Source: Granulicella sp. S156
GTDB taxonomy: Bacteria; Acidobacteriota; Terriglobia; Terriglobales; Acidobacteriaceae
NCBI RefSeq assembly: GCF_009766105.1
Contig: NZ_LMUH01000026.1
Coordinates: 895,489-959,488 of the forward strand
Reading direction: 5' to 3'
Length of the DNA: 64,000 nt
Under the pieces are notes generated by a model. It did not search any database. It saw only the letters and a list, made by a program, of their open reading frames with translations, and was not told the DNA's origin. Shown in pieces: positions 16,893 through 23,939 of this stretch. How positions within the stretch are numbered: position 1 is the stretch's first letter; the number at the start of each line of letters is the position of its first letter. Made by a program: the position numbers and the translations under genes.

Positions 16893-16914
16893 CCGCCTGC
16901 CTATACGCAGGCGG
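16893..16914 (+). terminator. Hairpin after the TolC gene
   Basis: CCGCCTGC (16893-16900) pairs perfectly with GCAGGCGG (16907-16914) around a six-base loop, starting right after the TAA stop. No long T run follows (AGTTCTTAG), so it is a probable but weak terminator. Confidence 0.55.
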
Positions 16915-16965
16915 AGTTCTTAGAACAGTTCTTGTAATACCGTGAAGCGGAAGGATCCTGCGAGT

Positions 16966-16990
16966 GTCGTTTTTCTTGGAGAAAAACGAC
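16966..16990 (+). promoter_or_regulatory. Perfect 10-bp stem-loop upstream of the GH13-like gene
   Basis: GTCGTTTTTC (16966-16975) and GAAAAACGAC (16981-16990) are exact complements with loop TTGGA. The A/T-rich stem stands out in this GC-rich region. It lies about 90-100 bp before the likely start of the GH13-like gene. It may be an operator, a leader hairpin or a second terminator. No reading frame is present. Confidence 0.45.
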
Positions 16991-17078
16991 GTTGGTCCCC
17001 TTGACTCGCTCTACACCATTACGAGAACGGCTCAATCGCGTAGCATCGAACTACGGCCCGGCGAAATCCTCGGGCGCG

Positions 17079-18587
17079 ATGGCTTTGTGTATGCGGACTT
17101 TCTTCCGGCGTAGATCGCACTCCTCCTCTCCTCTGAGCCTGTCGAAGGGGACGGGCCTGCTTCTTGCTTGTGGCTGCGTGGCCCTTATCTGCGCTTTGCC
17201 TGAGACCGCTTCCGCGCAGACCCTTGCACGTCCTGGCTGGGTTGGTTCCGGACTTACGCAGGAGACATGGTGGCAGAACGCCATCTTCTATCGCATCCAA
17301 CCCAAGAACTTTCAGGACTCCGACGGCGATGGCGTGGGCGATCTGCGCGGCGTTGCGCAGCGGCTGGACTACCTGCAATCGCTGGGGGTCGATGCCATCG
17401 TGCTGGAGCCTCCGTTCGACGATGCGGGTTTTGACGATCTGCTGAGCGAGACCAGCAGGCGACATGTGCGCCTCATCGTCGAGCTTTCTCCTGGCACAAC
17501 ACAGCGTGCACTGGCAGAGGCGCGATCCTGGCTGACACGCGGCGCGGCTGGAGTCTATGCCAAGAGTTCGCTGGCTGCAGGCCAGCCCGGCACCACCTCC
17601 GACCTCATGCAGGCCCTGCGCGCGCTGACCAACAGCTTCCCTGGGGAGAGGATTCTCCTCACCGATAACGACCCGACCGCAGCCACCTCCCGTCGCGGGC
17701 AGCATAATGAACTTGTCGACTTCAGTCTTGGCAAAGGATCTACGGCTCTCGAAACCTATCGCGGCGAACTGGATGCGGCGCAGGCTTCACCGGATGTTCC
17801 CTTTGTCCTGCAACTCGACGAGAAGACGGTGCCGGATGTAGCGCTGGCAAAGATACTCGCGACGATGCTGCTCGCCTCTCGTGGAGCGGTTTCTCTGGAG
17901 TACGGGCAGGAGATTGGCCTGGCGCGGTCCACCACGAGTTTGCCCACGATGCAGTGGACGCCGGCAAACATCACACCTCCAAAGCCACCCGAACCTGTAG
18001 CGGTGGCAGAGACACCCAAACCAACACCATCTCCTCAGAATCAAAACGTCTATGGCGCCTTCGTGCCGTATGTTCCGCCGCCAAGGAAGCCTGCGCCGAA
18101 ACCCATCGACAGGAATACAGGCGAACCGTACGTCGACCCCAACTCGCTTATGGGGTTCACCTCCGGGACGCTTCCCGCACAGACTTCCGCTCCGGATCAT
18201 GCCTCGATCAACGTTGCCGTTGAAGATGAGAACCCCGATTCCCTGCTCAACTTCTATCGCAAGTTGATTCAACTACACCGCGGAAATCCGGCACTGCGAA
18301 CGGGGACGACCTCTGTGCTCTTTCACAACGCCGACAATGCTCTGGTGTGGGTACGTCAGGCCCCTTCGGGTACGCGTACGACGGGGACAGTGATCATCGC
18401 TTGCAATCTGTCGGCCAAGAGCACGACGTTGTCGCTGAAGAACGATCTGGAGCACGTGCACCTGCGTCCGGGCGGTCTGCGTATGCTGTTGACCTCCGAC
18501 AAGGCGAATCTGCGATTCCAGACCACCGATCAAGTCGTGCTCGCGCCCTGGAGTGTTTATATCGGAGAGCTGCGCCCCTACGACTGA
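17079..18587 (+). CDS. GH13-related secreted protein lacking the catalytic residues
   Basis: The N-terminal part of an alpha-amylase/alpha-glucosidase barrel is clear: WWQNAIFYRIQPKNFQDSDG, then DGVGDLRGV, RLDYLQSLGVDAIVLEP. The end of the barrel (MLLASRGAVSLEYGQEIGLA, then MQWTP) and the NFYRKLIQLHRGNPALRTG helix before the C-terminal beta domain are also recognisable. The central conserved regions are missing or altered: region I reads LIVELSPGTTQ instead of D-x-V-x-N-H, region II has no G-F-R-x-D, and there is no N-H-D. The nucleophile and acid/base are therefore absent. A Pro-rich linker (about residues 310-345 of the product) is inserted. Start uncertain: ATG 17079 or 17091, with a signal peptide ending near ASAQ. 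Confidence 0.75.
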   Translation: MALCMRTFFRRRSHSSSPLSLSKGTGLLLACGCVALICALPETASAQTLARPGWVGSGLTQETWWQNAIFYRIQPKNFQDSDGDGVGDLRGVAQRLDYLQSLGVDAIVLEPPFDDAGFDDLLSETSRRHVRLIVELSPGTTQRALAEARSWLTRGAAGVYAKSSLAAGQPGTTSDLMQALRALTNSFPGERILLTDNDPTAATSRRGQHNELVDFSLGKGSTALETYRGELDAAQASPDVPFVLQLDEKTVPDVALAKILATMLLASRGAVSLEYGQEIGLARSTTSLPTMQWTPANITPPKPPEPVAVAETPKPTPSPQNQNVYGAFVPYVPPPRKPAPKPIDRNTGEPYVDPNSLMGFTSGTLPAQTSAPDHASINVAVEDENPDSLLNFYRKLIQLHRGNPALRTGTTSVLFHNADNALVWVRQAPSGTRTTGTVIIACNLSAKSTTLSLKNDLEHVHLRPGGLRMLLTSDKANLRFQTTDQVVLAPWSVYIGELRPYD

Positions 18588-19738
18588 GTCCCCACAGGAT
18601 ACGCCGCATAGACGCGCTCGAAGACCGCGTCCCACGAACAGCCCATCGCATACTGCCGCGCCGCCACACGGATTGACGCAAACTTCTCCGGGAACGCCAG
18701 AATCTCTACAATCGCCGCGGCAAAGTTCTCGTCAGTCGCGACGCGCCCTGTCTCGCCGTCACGCACGATATGCGCAGGGCCACCGTCCGGCGTAACGATT
18801 GCGGGCACGCCGCTCGCCAAAGCCTCTAGCACAACATTGCCGAAGGTGTCAGTGTGCGAGGGAAACACCAGCAGGTCCATGTTCGCGTAAGCCTCGGCCA
18901 GCGCGTCTCCGCGCAGTACGCCGGCGAAGTTCGTCGAGTTCGGAAGCTCGCGGCGCAGCACAGCCTCCTCCGAGCCATGGCCAACGATGAGCCACTTCGC
19001 AGTGATGCCTCGAGCACGCAGCTCGGCGTCTACGCGCGGCAAGAGTGCGACGTTCTTTTCAACCGAGAGCCGGCCCACGTAGCCAAGCACGATCTGCCCG
19101 TCCTCGCTGCGCGTTCGTTTCGCAGGAGTGAAGAGGTCGGTCTCGACACCGCGCTGCATCAGGTGGCAGGGACGTCCGGTCTTGCGTTCGAGCAGCGCGC
19201 AGAGCTCAGGGTTGGGAGCGTAGAGCACCTTGGCCAGGCGGTAGAAGCGCGAGGTCGCATCCAGTGTCGCCGCCTCGGTGGTGTGGTCCACGCTCTGGCC
19301 GAGGTCTCCCAGATGGCGGGTGAGCCAGCGCATGCGCCGCGCGGCGTACTCGTGGACGTTGGTGTGCCAGCTCGCCACCAGCGGTATGTGAAGCTTCCAC
19401 GCGAAGTAAGCGCCAAAGATGCCGAGCTCGCTGGGGCCGGTGATGTGGATCACATCTGGGCGAAAATCGCGTACCGTCTGCGAGATCAGATCGCGATAGC
19501 GAAAGAACAGCGTGTCGAAGTGGAGGTCCTGTTCGAGGCTCACTGCCAACCCGCTGCGGCCAAGCTCCAGGGTCCGCAGTTCGCCTTCCTGCTCAAAGGC
19601 ATTGGCGCGGCGACCAGCGCGGACGCAAAGAAACGGCAGTCCGTGCCTCTGTGCAAATGCGACGAAGTTACGGCTGGTGTGCGCAACACCGTTGACTTCA
19701 TGAAAACTGTCCGGAAAGTACGCAACCCGCGGCGGCAT
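18578..19738 (-). CDS. Glycosyltransferase family 4 protein
   Basis: A 386-residue GT-B fold glycosyltransferase. The N-terminal domain begins RVAYFPDSFHEVNGVAHTSR and includes PDVIHITGPSELGIFGAYFA. The C-terminal donor-binding domain has LGYVGRLSVEKNV, WLIVGHGSEE and the signature VLEALASGVPAIVTPDGGPA, where Glu binds the nucleotide sugar. Donor and acceptor cannot be read; relatives act on glycolipids, polysaccharides or mannosides. It overlaps the convergent GH13-like gene by 10 bp at the 3' ends. No other sugar genes are adjacent. Confidence 0.88.
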   Translation of the reverse strand: MPPRVAYFPDSFHEVNGVAHTSRNFVAFAQRHGLPFLCVRAGRRANAFEQEGELRTLELGRSGLAVSLEQDLHFDTLFFRYRDLISQTVRDFRPDVIHITGPSELGIFGAYFAWKLHIPLVASWHTNVHEYAARRMRWLTRHLGDLGQSVDHTTEAATLDATSRFYRLAKVLYAPNPELCALLERKTGRPCHLMQRGVETDLFTPAKRTRSEDGQIVLGYVGRLSVEKNVALLPRVDAELRARGITAKWLIVGHGSEEAVLRRELPNSTNFAGVLRGDALAEAYANMDLLVFPSHTDTFGNVVLEALASGVPAIVTPDGGPAHIVRDGETGRVATDENFAAAIVEILAFPEKFASIRVAARQYAMGCSWDAVFERVYAAYPVGTQS

Positions 19739-19827
19739 CGCCCATCATGCTATCAGCCGCTGTTCAATGTGTAATCAACGGTGGAAAATGCACGAACGGT
19801 TCTCGCTGTGATTCACTTATCTCGAGC

Positions 19828-20424
19828 ATGAATTCCACCGAGACAGTGCAGCCTGACGCTCTGGACACAACTTTGGGCACTGCCCTGCGCGATATTGTGC
19901 TGCGGCCGCGCACGACGCTCTTCGCTGCCTGGAGCTGGAAGGCAGCGGCGATCAGCGCGGTGATCCGTGCGACCACGTTCTTCGCAAGCAACCTGCGGGC
20001 GGGCTCACATAAGGCCCTCCGCGCCATGCTGGTGGAGGCCGTCTTCGCCATCTTTGCCGCAGGGCTGCTGGGTGCCGTCTCGCAACGACTGCGTCTGGCG
20101 AGGCCGGTCTGGGCTACAGCACTAGTCGTCTGGCTGGGAATGCCATTGCTCATGCTGCTCGCCCAGATGGGCGTCCACCACGCCGCAGGAACGCCGCACC
20201 TGGGTACGGGTCTCGTTGTGTCGTTCTGCTTCGCGTCGATATCTTCCTGCTTTAGCTGGTATGCCATGCGGAGAGGAGCGATGCTCGGCGGAGCCGAGAG
20301 CACCCCGCTGGCGCACGACCTGCGAAAGATGCCGGGCATTGTGCTGGACTTTGTGCTCGTGGCACCGAGAGCTTTGGCGCGGCTGCTGAGCAGGAAACAG
20401 CAAACAGGAAACAGGAAACAGTGA
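19828..20424 (+). CDS. Putative membrane protein of unknown function
   Basis: A 198-residue protein with three or four hydrophobic segments (AMLVEAVFAIFAAGLLGAV, VWATALVVWLGMPLLMLLAQ, GLVVSFCFASISSCFSWYAM). ATG at 19828 is preferred because the upstream in-frame extension (from 19747) lacks homology-like composition. The last residues, SRKQQTGNRKQ, are encoded by the left arm of a perfect 20-bp inverted repeat (20391-20410), which suggests the native end was replaced or extended by the repeat. No family is recognised. Confidence 0.6.
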   Translation: MNSTETVQPDALDTTLGTALRDIVLRPRTTLFAAWSWKAAAISAVIRATTFFASNLRAGSHKALRAMLVEAVFAIFAAGLLGAVSQRLRLARPVWATALVVWLGMPLLMLLAQMGVHHAAGTPHLGTGLVVSFCFASISSCFSWYAMRRGAMLGGAESTPLAHDLRKMPGIVLDFVLVAPRALARLLSRKQQTGNRKQ

Positions 20425-20477
20425 ACTGCAAAGGCGGCTGTACTTCCTGTTTCCTACTTCCTGTTTGCTGTTTCCTG
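20391..20477. repeat. Perfect 20-bp inverted repeat (family D) between convergent genes
   Basis: CAGGAAACAGCAAACAGGAA (20391-20410) is the exact reverse complement of the 20 bases at 20458-20477. The left arm lies inside the end of the upstream coding sequence, and the right arm ends 3 bp before the end of the convergent LOG gene. Extra GGAAACAG and TTCCTACTTCC units sit between the arms. Partial copies of the right arm occur at about 34885-34921 and 53829-53893. Placement suggests a bidirectional transcript-ending hairpin. Confidence 0.75.
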
Positions 20478-20480
20478 CCT

Positions 20481-21482
20481 TTAGGACTGCGTCTTTGCTA
20501 TGTCGGGGCCTAGCAGTTCCTGGGCGTCCGGGGCTGGGGTTCTAGGGATCGGCTCTTCGTTGCGGGGACCGAAGGACTCGCTGTCGAGGTGGTTGGCCGT
20601 GAGACCGTCGCGCAGGATGCGGAATGCGTCTTCGGGCGTGTCGGCGAACTCGAAGAGCTCCATGTCCTTGAGGGCGATGGCTCCTTTATCGGCGAGGAGT
20701 TCCAGGTTGATCACATTCTTCCAGTAGCTCGATCCGTAGATGACTACCGTGATCTTCTTGGCCAGTTTGTGGGTCTGGGCGAGCGTCAGCAGCTCGAACA
20801 TCTCGTCCAGCGTTCCAAAGCCGCCGGGAAAGACTACCAGCGCCTTCGCCAGATAGGCGAACCAGTACTTGCGCATGAAGAAGTAGTGGAAGTTCAGGTT
20901 CAGCGCGGGGGTGATGTAGGGGTTCGGCATCTGCTCGAAGGGCAGCTTGATGTTGAGGCCGATGGTCTTGCCGCCGGCCTCCCAGGCGCCGCGGTTGGCG
21001 GCCTCCATGATGCCGGGACCACCGCCCGAGGTGATGACGAAGCGGTGTCTGCGGCCCGGCAGCTTCGACGACCACTCGGTCATCATGCGGGCCAGGGTGC
21101 GAGCGTCTTCGTAGTAGCGCGCCATCTCGACCGCGGCTTCGGCGCGGGTGCGTTTGAGGTCGGTGGTCTCTTCGTCCGGCTCACCGGCACGGGCGGGCTG
21201 CTCGGCATGGGGAGCGGGCTTGGTCGAGCCGGTGTTGTCCAGGAGTTCGAGCTGCTGGTTGGCTTCGTCCAGGGCGCGGAATCGGGCTGAGCCGAAGAAG
21301 ACCACGGTGTCCTGGATGCGTTCGCGGCGAAAGCGGGACATCGGCTCGGAGTACTCGGCCATGATGCGCAGCATGCGGCCGTCGGGGGAGTTCAGGAACT
21401 CGTCGTTCTCGTAGGCGAGAGGAGCGGATTCGAGGGGGTCGGGGTTCTCCGCGGAGAGCTTCGGATCGGGTGCGTTCGACAT
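20481..21482 (-). CDS. LOG-family (TIGR00730) protein
   Basis: The signature P-G-G-x-G-T-x-x-E is present as VVFPGGFGTLDEM, with GGGPGIMEAANRGAWEAGG upstream. These form the nucleotide-binding site of the LOG/lysine decarboxylase-like fold. Characterised members are phosphoribohydrolases acting on cytokinin nucleotides or AMP-like substrates. The protein is longer (333 aa) than the short LOGs, with an acidic 100-residue N-terminal extension, some Pro-rich, and a 25-residue tail. Function in this organism is not known. Confidence 0.85.
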   Translation of the reverse strand: MSNAPDPKLSAENPDPLESAPLAYENDEFLNSPDGRMLRIMAEYSEPMSRFRRERIQDTVVFFGSARFRALDEANQQLELLDNTGSTKPAPHAEQPARAGEPDEETTDLKRTRAEAAVEMARYYEDARTLARMMTEWSSKLPGRRHRFVITSGGGPGIMEAANRGAWEAGGKTIGLNIKLPFEQMPNPYITPALNLNFHYFFMRKYWFAYLAKALVVFPGGFGTLDEMFELLTLAQTHKLAKKITVVIYGSSYWKNVINLELLADKGAIALKDMELFEFADTPEDAFRILRDGLTANHLDSESFGPRNEEPIPRTPAPDAQELLGPDIAKTQS

Positions 21483-21517
21483 AAGACAGCTATTGTCTCG
21501 CGAGTGGGTGTGAATTC

Positions 21518-21537
21518 CTAGAAATGTGGATTTCTAG
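21518..21537. promoter_or_regulatory. Short inverted repeat upstream of the LOG gene
   Basis: CTAGAAAT (21518-21525) and ATTTCTAG (21530-21537) are exact complements with loop GTGG. It lies between the end of the minus-strand 107-aa gene and the start of the LOG gene, so it could be a terminator of the former or an operator of the latter. The core TTTCTAGAAA also appears in front of the tandem-HTH gene (27911-27920). Confidence 0.35.
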
Positions 21538-21540
21538 AAA

Positions 21541-21864
21541 TCAGGCCCGGTAGTCGCGGTAGTGCAACAGTTCGCTCACACCAATCCACATATCGAGCAG
21601 GCCGATCCCGCTGACGACGCCGCGGACCCAGCCGTGCTGCAGCAGAGCGTCGAGCGTGGGGTGCGCCATCAGCCAACCGTTCTGCTCCCAGTAACGCGGC
21701 CACCACGGCAGCAACGACAGGATCCCGCCGATATAGAAACAGAAGATAACGAGCACAATAAGGCTCACCCGCTGTAGCCATACAGGGGCAGGGGCCGGAT
21801 CTTCGTGCTTCTGGGCGGGTTGCACAGGCCGTGTCTCGGAAAAAAGGGGCTGCGTAGAAGGCAT
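21541..21864 (-). CDS. Small membrane protein of unknown function
   Basis: A 107-residue protein with a soluble Pro-rich N-terminus, one strong membrane helix (VSLIVLVIFCFYIGGILSLL) and a second, weaker hydrophobic stretch (GVVSGIGLLDMWIGVSELLH). It ends HYRDYRA. The LPWWPRYWEQNGWLMAHPTL segment is rich in Trp. I do not recognise a family. It lies 58 bp upstream of the LOG gene on the same strand and may share its transcript. Confidence 0.6.
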   Translation of the reverse strand: MPSTQPLFSETRPVQPAQKHEDPAPAPVWLQRVSLIVLVIFCFYIGGILSLLPWWPRYWEQNGWLMAHPTLDALLQHGWVRGVVSGIGLLDMWIGVSELLHYRDYRA

Positions 21865-21935
21865 CGTCCTGCTTCCACGTTAGCAGGGCGGGGTGGGTGC
21901 TGTCTTGAGGGGATGCTTATACTTTTGCCACTCCC

Positions 21936-22000
21936 AATGCGGGGGTCCTTCGCCGATGGCTCAGGATGACGACGAGAAACAAGCAACGGCAAGAACAAAA
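21936..22000. repeat. Half copy of repeat C joined to a family B fragment
   Basis: AATGCGGGGGTCCTTCGCCG followed by GGCTCAGGATGACGACGA is the right half of the palindrome seen complete at 56372-56478. It runs directly into AACAAGCAACGGCAAGAACA, the beginning of family B. It lies in the 167-bp gap between two minus-strand genes, and nothing coding is seen there. Confidence 0.65.
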
Positions 22001-22031
22001 GATAGCTGCCGGCACGAGTTTCGGGCAGCTC

Positions 22032-23723
22032 TTAGCGACTCGGATGTTGAGGTGGCGGCTGTTGTTTCTGCGCTGCACGCTTTGCCTTGAGGTCCTTTTT
22101 CATCTCCTGGGGAGTTTCGTCGGCGGTGCCGTGGAGGGCCAGGCCGAAGTTTACGTCGCCCTTGGTGCCGCTGATCGATACTGGCAACTCCAGGCCGGCG
22201 CCGTTCTTCTGGAGGAAGGGATCGACCCCCTTCAGCAGCCATGACTTCCAGCCCGTCACCATCTGCGAGGCCGTGGCCTGCGTGCGGACGTGGCCCTTGA
22301 ACTCAAACTGATTGCCGTCGGTGGAGTACACGCCATTCAACAACACCAGCACGCCGGGGAACTCGTAGTGCAGGTCGCTTACGGAGATCACGCCCTGCGC
22401 CAGATTGAAGTGCGCCGTCATCTCCGACTGCACCTCGGCCTGGCGATCGCTACCCGCTGCACCGGCATCCTTCGGCCGGCCCTGGGCGCGCATGCTCATC
22501 GAGTCGATCCGATCCTGTACCTTCGGGTTGGTGAAATCCACCCCGTGGATCGTGAACGTTCCGGCCAGCTCCAGCTTCTGAGCCACGCGCACGTGGCCTG
22601 GCGGAATGTGCAGCTTCGCCTGCATCGTCAGAGCGCCGTGCATCAGTGGAGGACTGGTCTTCACGCCGAGCAGCAGCATGTCCTCGATGCGAGCATGGGG
22701 CATGTTTACATTGAGCGCGATGTCGTGGCCCTGGCCATGAATCTTTATGACCGTGCCGCGTGCCGTGAAGTCCGAGTGCAACAGGTGAGCCTGCACCGGA
22801 TCAAGCGTCGTGTCGCCCGTGGAACCGTCGACGTAGGCGTGGAATTGCGTATGCAGCGGCACGGGATGGTTGCTGACATCCAGCGAAAAGTCCGGCGTGT
22901 CGGTGGTTCCATCGATCGTGATGTTGCCGAACTGGCCGTCGAAGTGGCCCGTCGACGAAAGCATTCCGCCAATGCCTTTGATCGTGCTCAGGTCCGCGTG
23001 GTCGAAGCTGTAGTCGCCATCGATCGGCGTTGCGCGGGGTTCCACGCTGTCCCAGGGACCGAAGTGCCCCATGGCATGGATCTGCCCGACAGGCTTGGGA
23101 TTGACCAGCTCAGCATCATAGGTAAATGGCTGGTTCGGCCCCACATCGGTCAGGTCCAGCCTCTGGATGTCGAACTCCAGCGGATATTTTCCGGGTTTGC
23201 TCGTCTCGACGAAGAGCGTTACATCTTTGCAGTGAATCTTATCGACCTGCAGCGTAATCTTCGTCTGTCCGTTGGGGCCGTTGGGTTTGAGCAGCGGTCC
23301 ACGCTGGCTGGCGGGCGGGATGTGCAGCTCCATACCCTCGACCTCCACATTGGCGACGTGCATCGGCTCGCGCAGCAGCTCCTTGAAGGTGGAGCGAAAG
23401 GCGAAGCTGTTTACCGAGAGCATAGGCCTGGTGCTTTCATGGTCCGGCTGCGTGGGCCCGGCGATATACAGGATGCGCAGCCCCTTGCCACGCACCTCAA
23501 TGCCTCGCACCAGGGAGATGTCCAGATGGTCCAGTTCCACAGGAGAGTGGAAGCGTTCGGACAGCGCTTCCACCACGCGACCGCGCACGAGGGGCTCCGC
23601 GTTGTGCACGATGTAGGCCGCGACGGCGATAAACGCCACGGCAGCGACGGCTACGAGGGAGAGAAGAATCTTCAGCCATCGCCTGCTTGGACGGGGGGGG
23701 TGCTCCTGGGCGATGTCGTTCAT
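22032..23723 (-). CDS. AsmA-like inner-membrane/periplasmic protein
   Basis: A 563-residue protein with one N-terminal membrane helix (WLKILLSLVAVAAVAFIAVA) and a long beta-rich periplasmic part. Features are LVRGRVVEALSERFHSPVEL at the start, typical of AsmA/TamB-like proteins, repeated G-x-h-x-x-D-x-x strands, and a C-terminal segment GVDFTNPKVQDRIDSMSMRA plus LVLLNGVYSTDGNQFEFKGH resembling the AsmA C-terminal domain. The family is involved in outer-membrane lipid homeostasis or transport. ATG at 23723 has AGGAG eight bases upstream; in-frame ATG 23741 does not. The open frame continues upstream antisense to the ABC-F gene but is not part of this gene. The C-terminus is Gln/Pro-rich. Confidence 0.8.
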   Translation of the reverse strand: MNDIAQEHPPRPSRRWLKILLSLVAVAAVAFIAVAAYIVHNAEPLVRGRVVEALSERFHSPVELDHLDISLVRGIEVRGKGLRILYIAGPTQPDHESTRPMLSVNSFAFRSTFKELLREPMHVANVEVEGMELHIPPASQRGPLLKPNGPNGQTKITLQVDKIHCKDVTLFVETSKPGKYPLEFDIQRLDLTDVGPNQPFTYDAELVNPKPVGQIHAMGHFGPWDSVEPRATPIDGDYSFDHADLSTIKGIGGMLSSTGHFDGQFGNITIDGTTDTPDFSLDVSNHPVPLHTQFHAYVDGSTGDTTLDPVQAHLLHSDFTARGTVIKIHGQGHDIALNVNMPHARIEDMLLLGVKTSPPLMHGALTMQAKLHIPPGHVRVAQKLELAGTFTIHGVDFTNPKVQDRIDSMSMRAQGRPKDAGAAGSDRQAEVQSEMTAHFNLAQGVISVSDLHYEFPGVLVLLNGVYSTDGNQFEFKGHVRTQATASQMVTGWKSWLLKGVDPFLQKNGAGLELPVSISGTKGDVNFGLALHGTADETPQEMKKDLKAKRAAQKQQPPPQHPSR

Positions 23724-23782
23724 TTGCAAGACTCCTGACATCTCTTCGACGCTTGGAATGGGAACATCGTTGTGCGCACTAG

Positions 23783-23866
23783 CGAAGAACAAGCAACAGC
23801 CTTGACGCAACGGACGCGAAGAAACGCAAAGGAACGCGACGGTTGCCGTGGCGCCCGTTGCGTCAG
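23783..23866. repeat. Dispersed repeat family B, copy 1
   Basis: Contains GAAGAACAAGCAAC and CCTTGACGCAACGGACGCG, ending CCCGTTGCGTCAG, so TGACGCAACGG and CCGTTGCGTCA form inverted ends. Other copies are at 27945-28030, 29519-29593, 32738-32840, 36652-36756, 37578-37655, 39041-39114, 55353-55501, 56490-56561 and 59600-59660. All are intergenic. Total length varies from 70 to 150 bp. Confidence 0.8.
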
Positions 23867-23939
23867 ATTTTGGATGTGCGTGGCAGCGTTTCCGATGCGG
23901 CTGAAAAGCAAAGGTGCAGAGATGAGAAAATAGGAAGCG

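Noticed and set aside
18854-19774. A 306-codon plus-strand frame opposite the glycosyltransferase
   Set aside because: The minus-strand gene has the GT4 signature; the plus-strand product shows none.
22290-23738. A 482-codon open frame on the plus strand
   Set aside because: It lies wholly antisense to the AsmA-like gene, which has a signal anchor, recognisable domains and a ribosome-binding site. The antisense product is rich in His, Arg, Val and Gln without any domain, as expected for a shadow frame in GC-rich DNA.
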